From assembly GCA_020201015.1 (NCBI GenBank), contig JAIVHN010000255.1, positions 1 to 5,674 of the forward strand: a stretch of DNA of 5,674 nt, given 5' to 3'. Below are positions 1-5,350 of this stretch, piece by piece; position 1 is the stretch's first letter; each line of letters begins with the position of its first letter. The notes under the pieces were generated by a model. It saw only the letters and a list, made by a program, of their open reading frames with translations, made no database searches and had not been told where the DNA came from. This DNA is from Spirochaeta sp. GTDB lineage: Bacteria; Spirochaetota; Spirochaetia; DSM-27196; SLAA01. The position numbers were made by a program, and so were the translations under genes.

Positions 1-884
1 GGTGTGGCCTGGCCGATCCCAACTGGCGGTCGGTTCATTGCGATAACCCCAAAGCGACGTCCATGGAAACGCGTTCGCGCGCGCGCGCCATCAATTCGTT
101 CGGTCACAAGTACCTCGGCGCGGGGCTGGTAATGCCGATAGCTCATCCCAGGCGCCTCAGGGCCGCCCGCGCGTTCAGACCCGGCAGCTACTGCAGTCAC
201 TGCATGGCTGCCAGCCACAGCAGCCGCGCTTGGTTCAGTCCCCACCGCGCGAACACGAATGTCCGGCAGTGCCTCTGCAAGGCACCCCGCAATCATCTCA
301 ACCGTAATGGCTCCAGGTCGCAGCAGCACCACCTCGTCATCGGTACAACGCACAATAGTGGACTCAATTCCGTGCCGACAAAAGCCCCCATCCACCGCAC
401 AGTCGACCTTTCCATCCAAGCCCGATAGCGCCATTTCTAGACTTGTAGGGCTCGGTCGGCCGGAAATATTGGCGCTTGGAGCAGCTACCGGGAGGTCACA
501 CAACTCAAGAAACTCACGCGCGATCGGGTGCGATGGAATCCGTATACCAACCGTGGGAAGACCAGCCGTCACAAAAGAGGAAACCTGGGATGCCTTTGGC
601 AGAACTATGGTAAGGGGCCCTGGGGAGAAAGCCTCAAAAAGCACCTCCGCTGAACGGGGAACCGAGGACACTGCTTCGCCTAAAAGTGAGGTTGAGTAAA
701 GATGGAGAATAAGTGGGTTATCCTGTGGCCGGCCTTTTGCCACAAATATGCCAGCAACCGCGTTGTCTAGCAGCGCGGATGCGCCAAGGCCATACACCGT
801 CTCCGTGGGAAATATTACCAAGCCGCCAGCCCGTACTGTTTCAGCTGCCGGACCCAGATTCCCCGCCGAAAAGATAGGCGTCAT
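1..884 (-). CDS. L-threonylcarbamoyladenylate synthase, Sua5/YrdC/YwlC family (3' end outside window)
   Basis: The protein makes threonylcarbamoyl-AMP from threonine, bicarbonate and ATP, the first step of tRNA t6A37 synthesis in the cytoplasm. The frame is open for 294 residues from ATG 884 to the left edge with no stop, so the 3' end is missing. YrdC-domain landmarks are PTETVYGLGA (26-35), KGRP with the KxR pair K50/R52, FSPGPLT (86-92), TVGIRIPSHP (111-120), APSAN with the SxN pair S137/N139, and GIESTIV (172-178). The linker APGMSYRHYQP (244-254) and a following GRRFGVIAMNRP show the long Sua5 form with a C-terminal Sua5 domain, cut by the window edge. In-frame ATGs at 917 and 911 would add 9-11 residues. 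884 is preferred because it gives the usual spacing to the first beta strand and has a GGA a few bases upstream. It lies 80 bases after the Rieske stop, in the same direction, so it is probably co-transcribed with the suf genes. The family call is very secure; the start is moderately secure. Confidence 0.95.
   Translation of the reverse strand, partial: MTPIFSAGNLGPAAETVRAGGLVIFPTETVYGLGASALLDNAVAGIFVAKGRPQDNPLILHLYSTSLLGEAVSSVPRSAEVLFEAFSPGPLTIVLPKASQVSSFVTAGLPTVGIRIPSHPIAREFLELCDLPVAAPSANISGRPSPTSLEMALSGLDGKVDCAVDGGFCRHGIESTIVRCTDDEVVLLRPGAITVEMIAGCLAEALPDIRVRAVGTEPSAAAVAGSHAVTAVAAGSERAGGPEAPGMSYRHYQPRAEVLVTERIDGARARTRFHGRRFGVIAMNRPPVGIGQAT
76..88. repeat. alternating CG tract
   Basis: Thirteen bases of uninterrupted C/G alternation lie inside the Sua5 coding frame, where they encode part of a GARAR stretch in the linker region. 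Such tracts are prone to slippage, but the frame remains open on both sides and reads as normal Sua5 sequence (GRRFGVIAMNRP follows). Confidence 0.6.
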
Positions 885-915
885 AAATTCCGAGGAAGAT
901 TTGTCGTGCATGAGC

Positions 916-930
916 ATACACCAAGTGTAT
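916..930 (-). other. short hairpin between the Rieske gene and sua5
   Basis: A perfect 6-base inverted repeat with a 3-base loop (ATACAC-TTG-GTGTAT on the minus strand) lies 31 bases before the sua5 ATG at 884. It has no downstream T-tract. It covers one alternative upstream ATG of sua5 (917), which is another reason to prefer the start at 884. The stem is short and AT-rich, so it is the weakest of the three intercistronic hairpins. Confidence 0.4.
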
Positions 931-964
931 AAGAAACATAGATGCAAAGTACAGCCCAATCAGA

Positions 965-1267
965 CTACAGCTTAACGTACACCATTCCATCCTCGATCTT
1001 AACCGGATAGGTCTTAACCGCACGCGTAGCAGGAAAGTCTTTCACGGCACCGCTGCGAATATCGAAGCGCGATCCATGTTTTGGGCAGTAAACGTCACCC
1101 TCAACAATCATTCCTTCGACAAGCGGTGAGTACTCGTGTGAACATGAATTGTCAATAGCATACAGGCCGTCGTCAAGACGGAAGAGCGCAATCTCTTTAC
1201 GACGATGTACGTACTTGTACGTTTTCCGAAAGGCGGTCTCTTCAACAACCGGGACCCACTTTGCCAT
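965..1267 (-). CDS. Rieske [2Fe-2S] ferredoxin-like protein
   Basis: This 100-residue protein is a single Rieske domain of the NirD/dioxygenase-ferredoxin type. The cluster ligands are plain: C42-x-H44, then 16 residues, then C61-x-x-H64 in the CPKHGSRFD context. It should bind one [2Fe-2S] cluster in the cytoplasm, since no signal peptide or membrane segment is visible. The frame is open upstream, but MAKWVPVVEE at 1267 is the natural N terminus and has a CGGAG Shine-Dalgarno 7 bases ahead. It follows sufD by 76 bases. Small Rieske genes directly after sufD are a known arrangement in some Gram-positive-type suf operons, where they are annotated as non-heme-iron oxygenase ferredoxin subunits. 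The partner and exact role in cluster assembly are not known from the sequence. It could donate electrons to the Suf machinery or simply be co-regulated with it. Confidence 0.93.
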   Translation of the reverse strand: MAKWVPVVEETAFRKTYKYVHRRKEIALFRLDDGLYAIDNSCSHEYSPLVEGMIVEGDVYCPKHGSRFDIRSGAVKDFPATRAVKTYPVKIEDGMVYVKL

Positions 1268-1286
1268 ACTTAACTCCGAGATGATG

Positions 1287-1317
1287 TGTGGACGCCGGTC
1301 AGAACGCGGCGTCCACA
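1287..1317 (-). other. intercistronic stem-loop between sufD and the Rieske gene
   Basis: A perfect 11-base inverted repeat (TGTGGACGCCG / CGGCGTCCACA) with a 9-base loop sits 19 bases before the Rieske start and about 11 bases ahead of its CGGAG Shine-Dalgarno. There is no T-run after it, so it is unlikely to be an intrinsic terminator. It more probably protects or delimits the sufD 3' end, or marks an RNA processing point. A second small palindrome, GGCATATGCC at 1333-1342, lies just after the sufD stop. Confidence 0.7.
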
Positions 1318-1343
1318 TGCTGTAGCTGTAACGGCATATGCCC

Positions 1344-2687
1344 TTAGAGAATCTCCACCGGAACAAAGCGTGCCGCAATAAGATCGCGGATCTCTTCTTG
1401 CACGTCTCCCGGCAGCCGACCAACTATCGGCTCAAAAAAACCTTGCAGCAGAATTTCTTCAGCCTCTTCTAGCGAAAAGCCGCGTGAAGCAAGATAGAAG
1501 ACCTCGCTACGGTTAAGCTTGCCGGTTGTCGAGCCATGACTGCACTTTACATCGTTGGTGTGAATTTGCAAACACGGAATTGAATCCGCCTGGGCTCCGT
1601 CGTTGAGCAGTAGGTTGTTGTTCGTCAGGTAGGCGTCTGTCTCAACACCTTCCTCACCTACATAAATGAGACCCTGATACACACCATGAGCCTCATCCCT
1701 AATTGCTCCACGGTACAAGGCATGACTCGAACCTTTGGGCGCAAAATGCGTTTGTACAGTTCGGAGATCAACATGCTGGTCTTCGGCTGGATAGTAAATT
1801 CCGTCCAGCAGTACATCTGAGCCCGGGCCATTCAGCTCTGCATCCACACGATACTTGGTGAACATAGATCCGAAAGCCGCAATACCATGATGCAAATAGC
1901 CGTCACGCGCTATTCTAGCTAGCGTGGTTCCAAAGCTACTGGAGTCGATATTTAAGTTGTGTAAGGCCACATATTTACAGGCCGCACCGTCACCAATATG
2001 AATGTCGACCGACTCGTTGAGCAGCACCTCACCTTCTTCAGCACCGTGCACCCTTTGAATTACCTCAACCCGAGCGCCCTCTTCAAGCACCACAAAGATC
2101 TGCGGCGCACTAAGTACCGACTCCCCATCTTCCTGAAAATCCAACACAAAACTGTTTTTAATCTCTAGGAAACGTGGAACGTACAACACCACCCCATGGG
2201 TCCAACCGGCATAATGCCAAAGCTTGAGTTTGTTGTCTGCCTTGTTCACCGAGTCCATAATGAGATCACGTACCGCCTTTATCGCTTTGGCAATACTTCC
2301 TCCATGGTTTGTACTGTCCTGCAGTACGAACTCGGATAGCGGCTCAAAAATTACGCCTTGACGTGCAAGCTCAGGAGCAAGGGACGTAGCCACGGCATCC
2401 GGCCCCTCAAATCGAATGCGCCCCGCCTCCTCCAATTCGTCCGGAGTATCTGCTGAGGATGCTGTCGAGTTCTCAGCGGCTCGCATGGTGTACGCATTGA
2501 AGTCATAGCTCGATATATCGGAACGGCGCCATTCCTCTTCGGCCGTGTCAGGCCAGTCTATTTCACGAAAGCGTTTGAGAGCCGCTAGCCGCGTCTCTCG
2601 CATCCAGTCCGGATCCGGGAGGCTTTCGATGTAGTTTGCAAGTCCATCGACGCCGGTGAAAGCCTCACCCACTGCTTTATTTTTCAT
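1344..2687 (-). CDS. sufD: Fe-S cluster assembly protein SufD
   Basis: SufD pairs with SufB in the SufBC2D scaffold complex and is needed for iron acquisition and cluster formation in the cytoplasm. The 447-residue product has the SufD architecture. An N-terminal helical part includes DPDWMRETRLAALKRFREIDWP (about residues 25-46). A central beta-helix follows (for example EEGARVEVIQRVHGAEEGEV), then the SufB/SufD-family C-terminal signature VKCSHGSTTGKL near 380-391. There Cys382 and His384 match the conserved CSH segment containing E. coli SufD His360. The tail SEVFYLASRGFSLEEAEEILLQGFFEPI is also typical. The ATG at 2687 has an AGAGGT Shine-Dalgarno about 9 bases upstream. The gene starts 65 bases after the sufB stop, and a strong hairpin lies in that gap. 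It is full length with no disruptions. SufB and SufD are homologous, but the lack of the SufB EGCTAP motif and the shorter length support SufD. Confidence 0.96.
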   Translation of the reverse strand: MKNKAVGEAFTGVDGLANYIESLPDPDWMRETRLAALKRFREIDWPDTAEEEWRRSDISSYDFNAYTMRAAENSTASSADTPDELEEAGRIRFEGPDAVATSLAPELARQGVIFEPLSEFVLQDSTNHGGSIAKAIKAVRDLIMDSVNKADNKLKLWHYAGWTHGVVLYVPRFLEIKNSFVLDFQEDGESVLSAPQIFVVLEEGARVEVIQRVHGAEEGEVLLNESVDIHIGDGAACKYVALHNLNIDSSSFGTTLARIARDGYLHHGIAAFGSMFTKYRVDAELNGPGSDVLLDGIYYPAEDQHVDLRTVQTHFAPKGSSHALYRGAIRDEAHGVYQGLIYVGEEGVETDAYLTNNNLLLNDGAQADSIPCLQIHTNDVKCSHGSTTGKLNRSEVFYLASRGFSLEEAEEILLQGFFEPIVGRLPGDVQEEIRDLIAARFVPVEIL

Positions 2688-2711
2688 ATGTTATGTACCT
2701 CTTGTACGGTC

Positions 2712-2747
2712 GGAAGGGAGCTTAAGCTCAAGCTCGGGCTCCCTTCC
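2712..2747 (-). other. intercistronic stem-loop between sufB and sufD
   Basis: A perfect 10-base inverted repeat (GGAAGGGAGC / GCTCCCTTCC) with a 16-base loop starts 5 bases after the sufB stop and ends 24 bases before the sufD start. The loop overlaps a 12-base perfect palindrome GAGCTTAAGCTC (2718-2729), so two alternative foldings compete for the same bases. No T-tract follows, and the next gene's Shine-Dalgarno comes soon after. It fits an mRNA stability or processing element, or a partial attenuator, better than a terminator. Confidence 0.7.
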
Positions 2748-2752
2748 ATGCC

Positions 2753-4156
2753 TTAGCCGACCGAACCTTCCATTTCCAGCTCAATTAAGCGGTTCAACTC
2801 TACCGCGTACTCCATGGGCAACTGCTTCACCAGAGGATCCAGGAACCCGTTGACAATAGTCATTGACGCCTCTTCTTCGTCCATTCCCCGCGACATGAGG
2901 TAGAAAAGCTGCTCCTCGCTAATCTTGGAGACCCGCGCCTCGTGCTCCATGGATACATCGTCAGACTGAATATCCATATAGGGGTAGGTATTACTAATAG
3001 AGTGTTCATCTATGAGCAGCGCGTCACACTCAACATGACTTTTCACGCCATGAAGACCTGGCTCTATCTTGATCTGCCCACGGTAACTTGATGTTCCACC
3101 GTCTTTGCTAATGGACTTAGAGGTAATAACCGAGCTCGTGTTGCTGGCGCAATGCACCGCTTTCCCACCGGTATCCTGCTCTTGACCTTTACCGGCAAAA
3201 GCAATAGAGAGCACTTCGCCGTGAGCGCCTTCTCCCATAAGCCAGATTGATGGATATTTCATGGTCCGCTTGCTTCCAATATTCCCGTCAACCCACTCGA
3301 CAGTTGCGTTTTCGTGCGCAACCGCCCGCTTTGTGACCAGGTTGTAAACATCGCTTGACCAGTTCTGTATCGTGGTATACCTGACGCGACTTCCCGGCAA
3401 CGCAATAATCTCTACTACGGCCGAATGCAACGAGTCGGTTGCATAAACCGGAGCGGTGCATCCCTCAACGTAATGCACAAAGCTCCCCTCGTCGGCAATG
3501 ATGAGGGTGCGTTCGAACTGACCAAAGTTCTCGCTGTTTATACGGAAGTAGGCCTGCAGCGGCACGTCCACCTTCACACCGGGCGGAATATAGACAAAGC
3601 TTCCACCAGACCAGACGGCAGAGTTTAGCGCCGCGAACTTGTTGTCACTGTACGGGATCACCGTGCCAAAGTATTTCTTGACAATTTCAGGATGTTCACG
3701 CACCGCAGTCTCGGGATCGGTAAACAGCACACCAAGCTTAGCAACGCTCTCTTGAATATTGTGATAGACCATCTCTGAGTCGTACTGCGCACCAACACCG
3801 GCCAAGTATTTACGCTCAGCTTCAGGAATTCCTATACGATCAAAGGTTGTTTTGATGTCGTCTGGCACATCGTCCCAACTTCGGCTTGATGCCTCGGATG
3901 GTTTGGCGTAGTAGTAGATTTCGTCAAAGTCGATATCACTGAGATCGCCGCCCCAGTTCGGCATGTGCTTCTCCCGAAAAACCTTTAGAGACTGCAGTCG
4001 GTACTGGAGCATCCAGTCCGGCTCGTGTTTGTGACTGGAAATTGCCTTTACCACATCTTCATCAAGACCTTTACGGGTCTTAAAAACGCTACTATCCGGA
4101 TAATGAAATCCAAACTTATAATCATCTAGTTGAACAGTTTCAGCCTCGTTACTCAT
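2753..4156 (-). CDS. sufB: Fe-S cluster assembly scaffold protein SufB
   Basis: SufB is the scaffold subunit of SufBC2D; it accepts sulfur from the cysteine desulfurase system and builds the nascent cluster. The 467-residue length is normal for SufB. Landmarks are EPDWMLQYRLQSL (45-57), the WSGGSFVYIPPGVKV segment (182-196), EGCTAP with Cys233 (matching E. coli Cys254, the sulfur entry residue), ECDALLID with Cys377 (matching Cys405), and the EHE triplet at 404-406 (matching E. coli Glu432-His433-Glu434). The C-terminal EEQLFYLMSRGMDEEEA signature is also present. The frame stays open 19 codons further upstream, but ATG 4156 is preferred. It opens the typical MSNEAET N terminus, has AGGAGG about 6 bases ahead, and overlaps the sufC stop by 8 bases in ATGAGTAA, which implies translational coupling. 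No residue expected for function is missing. Confidence 0.98.
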   Translation of the reverse strand: MSNEAETVQLDDYKFGFHYPDSSVFKTRKGLDEDVVKAISSHKHEPDWMLQYRLQSLKVFREKHMPNWGGDLSDIDFDEIYYYAKPSEASSRSWDDVPDDIKTTFDRIGIPEAERKYLAGVGAQYDSEMVYHNIQESVAKLGVLFTDPETAVREHPEIVKKYFGTVIPYSDNKFAALNSAVWSGGSFVYIPPGVKVDVPLQAYFRINSENFGQFERTLIIADEGSFVHYVEGCTAPVYATDSLHSAVVEIIALPGSRVRYTTIQNWSSDVYNLVTKRAVAHENATVEWVDGNIGSKRTMKYPSIWLMGEGAHGEVLSIAFAGKGQEQDTGGKAVHCASNTSSVITSKSISKDGGTSSYRGQIKIEPGLHGVKSHVECDALLIDEHSISNTYPYMDIQSDDVSMEHEARVSKISEEQLFYLMSRGMDEEEASMTIVNGFLDPLVKQLPMEYAVELNRLIELEMEGSVG

Positions 4157-4864
4157 GGACTTCCTCCTCTTTGCCGTACTGCGCGCGCACCCAGTCGTAA
4201 CCTCGCTTCTCAAGCTCAGTCACCAGCTCACCACCACCGGATGTCACAACTCGCCCCTGATACATGATGTGAACAAAATCCGGTTTGATATGATCGAGAA
4301 TGCGCTGGTAGTGGGTAATAATCAACGCACCAAAATCACGCTCCCTTAACTTGTTTACACCGCGAGCAACAATAGACAGCGCATCTATATCGAGGCCGGA
4401 ATCGGTCTCATCCAGTATGGAAAACTGTGGTTGTAACATGAGCATCTGTAGGATTTCCATACGCTTTTTCTCACCGCCCGAAAAACCTTCGTTCAAGTAA
4501 CGGTTAATGAACTGCTGGTCAATTTCCATGAAGTCCATTGCCTCACGCAGGTCTTTGAGAAAACTCTTGGTACGCACCTCTTTTTCGCCTTCAAAGCGAA
4601 TTTCCACAGCGCGCCGTAGGAACCGTCCTACCGTCACCCCGGAGACTTCCACCGGGTATTGAAATGCCAGAAACAAACCCAGCCGCGCGCGCTCATGCGG
4701 CTCGATTTCCAAAATATCTTGACCGTCTACAAGAAGGTACTCTTCCCTGAACCGTTGGGTCCCATGAGGGCATGCACCTCACCACTCCTCATGGTGAGAT
4801 CAACGCCACGGAGAATTGGTGTATCTCCGATTTTTGCCTCAAGACCTTCTATCTTAATCTCCAT
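4149..4864 (-). pseudogene. sufC: Fe-S cluster assembly ATPase SufC, frameshifted by an internal deletion
   Basis: SufC is the ABC-type ATPase of the SufBC2D complex. The first segment starts at ATG 4864 with AAGGAG about 6 bases upstream and reads MEIKIEGLEAKIGDTPILRG through an intact Walker A, GPNGSGKST (residues 35-43, about 4762-4736). After two more codons it hits TAG at 4729-4727. The rest of the protein resumes one frame over with LLVDGQDILEIEP from 4736. It then keeps the Q-loop FLAFQYP, the signature FSGGEKKR (about 4484-4461), Walker B with the catalytic Glu in ILDETDSGLD, the H-loop THYQR, and a normal C terminus ending at 4149. In SufC homologues such as E. coli, about 17 residues separate GKST from the strand aligned with LLVDG; here they are gone. 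About 52 bases are therefore missing (17 codons plus one). As written, no functional ATPase could be made. Either the gene is truly inactivated or the sequence has an assembly or read error at 4730-4745. The identity as sufC is certain; its biological status is not. Confidence 0.92.
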
Positions 4865-4962
4865 TCTTATCTCCTTGCTACGAAAATTATTACATGTGAA
4901 TCGTCGCGTGTGCCATCAACGCCAGCGTACCGCGAGGTGAGAGGCGGCTGTTAGCTTGCAGC

Positions 4963-5265
4963 TTACACCGGATATCCGAGTTCAAGACGTGCTTCCTCAC
5001 TCATGAAATCCATGCTCCAAGGTGGATTCCACACAAGGTTGGTGTTCACCTCTGAGATACCTGTTTTTTCCGTTACGTGCTTTTTCATATCTGCAACAAT
5101 AACGTCCGCAAGTGGGCACCCCGGTGAAGTGAGCGTGAAATCAATTTCAACAGAGTCATCGCTTGGCTCTACTCTATAGACCAAGCCCACATCCACTATA
5201 TTTAAGCCTATCTCCGGGTCTATGACCTCGGTCAAGGCGTCTAGTATTTCGCTTTTTGTTACCAT
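4963..5265 (-). CDS. DUF59/MIP18-family (PaaD/SufT-like) Fe-S assembly factor
   Basis: This 100-residue single-domain protein belongs to the DUF59/MIP18 family, whose members (SufT, PaaD, CIA2/MIP18) help mature or transfer Fe-S clusters. Visible family features are DPEIGLNIVDVGLVY (16-30), the TSPGCP segment with the conserved Cys50, and the C-terminal WNPPWSMDFMSEEARLELGYP (79-99). The start at 5265 has a strong AGGAGG Shine-Dalgarno 4 bases upstream and is the first gene after the promoter region. It leads the operon, 98 bases ahead of sufC; suf-linked DUF59 genes more often come last. No membrane segment or signal is seen. The family call is firm; a specific name such as sufT is not assigned because orthology cannot be judged here. 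Confidence 0.93.
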   Translation of the reverse strand: MVTKSEILDALTEVIDPEIGLNIVDVGLVYRVEPSDDSVEIDFTLTSPGCPLADVIVADMKKHVTEKTGISEVNTNLVWNPPWSMDFMSEEARLELGYPV

Positions 5266-5269
5266 ACAA

Positions 5270-5275
5270 CCTCCT
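5270..5275 (-). promoter_or_regulatory. Shine-Dalgarno of the DUF59 gene
   Basis: AGGAGG lies 4 bases before the ATG at 5265. It is a near-perfect ribosome binding site, fixes this start, and directly abuts the operator-like dyad upstream. Confidence 0.8.
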
Positions 5276-5300
5276 ATACCTGATTAAACTACTCAAGAAT
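5276..5300 (-). promoter_or_regulatory. IscR type 1-like (Rrf2-family) operator
   Basis: The minus strand reads ATTCTTGAGTA, three bases (GTT), then TAATCAGGTAT. The half-sites are imperfect inverted repeats matching at 8 of 11 positions. Compared with the E. coli IscR type 1 consensus as I remember it (half-sites ATASYYGACTR and YAGTCRRSTAT around WWW), 21 of 25 positions agree. The site covers the predicted transcription start and stops just before the Shine-Dalgarno, where a bound repressor would block transcription. It suggests feedback control of the suf operon by a [2Fe-2S]-sensing Rrf2 regulator. No regulator gene is in the window, and the match was made by eye. Confidence 0.55.
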
Positions 5301-5302
5301 GT

Positions 5303-5331
5303 ACTATCGTGCAAGTAGTCTCGGCTAACAA
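5303..5331 (-). promoter_or_regulatory. candidate sigma70-type promoter of the suf operon
   Basis: TTGTTA (-35, 5331-5326) and GATAGT (-10, 5308-5303) are 17 bases apart, each matching 4 of 6 consensus bases. The predicted start near 5296 gives a leader of about 30 bases before the DUF59 ATG and falls inside the operator-like dyad. A 6-base inverted repeat ACTACT/AGTAGT (5288-5293 and 5314-5319) also brackets the -10 box and could be a second protein site. Confidence 0.4.
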
Positions 5332-5338
5332 ATTCGAG

Positions 5339-5344
5339 TACACT
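5339..5344 (+). promoter_or_regulatory. TANNNT -10 box for leaderless transcription of the oxidoreductase gene
   Basis: TACACT ends 6 bases before the ATG at 5351, so transcription would begin at or very near the start codon. No Shine-Dalgarno is visible ahead of 5351 or of the second in-frame ATG at 5372, and no good -35 box is present. This is the layout of leaderless genes in actinobacteria and Deinococcus-like bacteria. Confidence 0.4.
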
Positions 5345-5350
5345 GTAGAA

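Noticed and set aside
63..975. Plus-strand open frames at 63-428, 259-699 and 748-975
   Set aside because: They lie opposite a continuous minus-strand frame with unmistakable Sua5/YrdC motifs. Their translations are low-complexity and match no family, so they are antisense shadows.
1268..1423. N-terminal extension of the Rieske protein up to 1423
   Set aside because: The extra 52 residues are arginine-rich, run through the hairpin and into the end of sufD, and are not Rieske-like. The ATG at 1267 has its own Shine-Dalgarno.
1287..2747. The two strong intercistronic hairpins as intrinsic terminators
   Set aside because: Neither stem is followed by a T-rich tract on the minus strand, and each is followed by a Shine-Dalgarno and an operon gene.
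4727..4741. Programmed ribosomal frameshift or reinitiation as an explanation for the sufC break
   Set aside because: No slippery sequence with a stimulatory structure is seen. About 17 residues of the core fold are absent whichever frame is used. Starting at TTG 4712 would also lose Walker A.
4889..4919. Possible internal promoter for sufC in the 98-base gap (TTGATG and TGTAAT)
   Set aside because: The boxes are 19 bases apart and the -35 match is poor. The gap shows no strong hairpin either, so it is not called.
4659..4954. Plus-strand open frames over the broken part of sufC
   Set aside because: They are complementary to the well-conserved SufC coding sequence and show no protein-like features.
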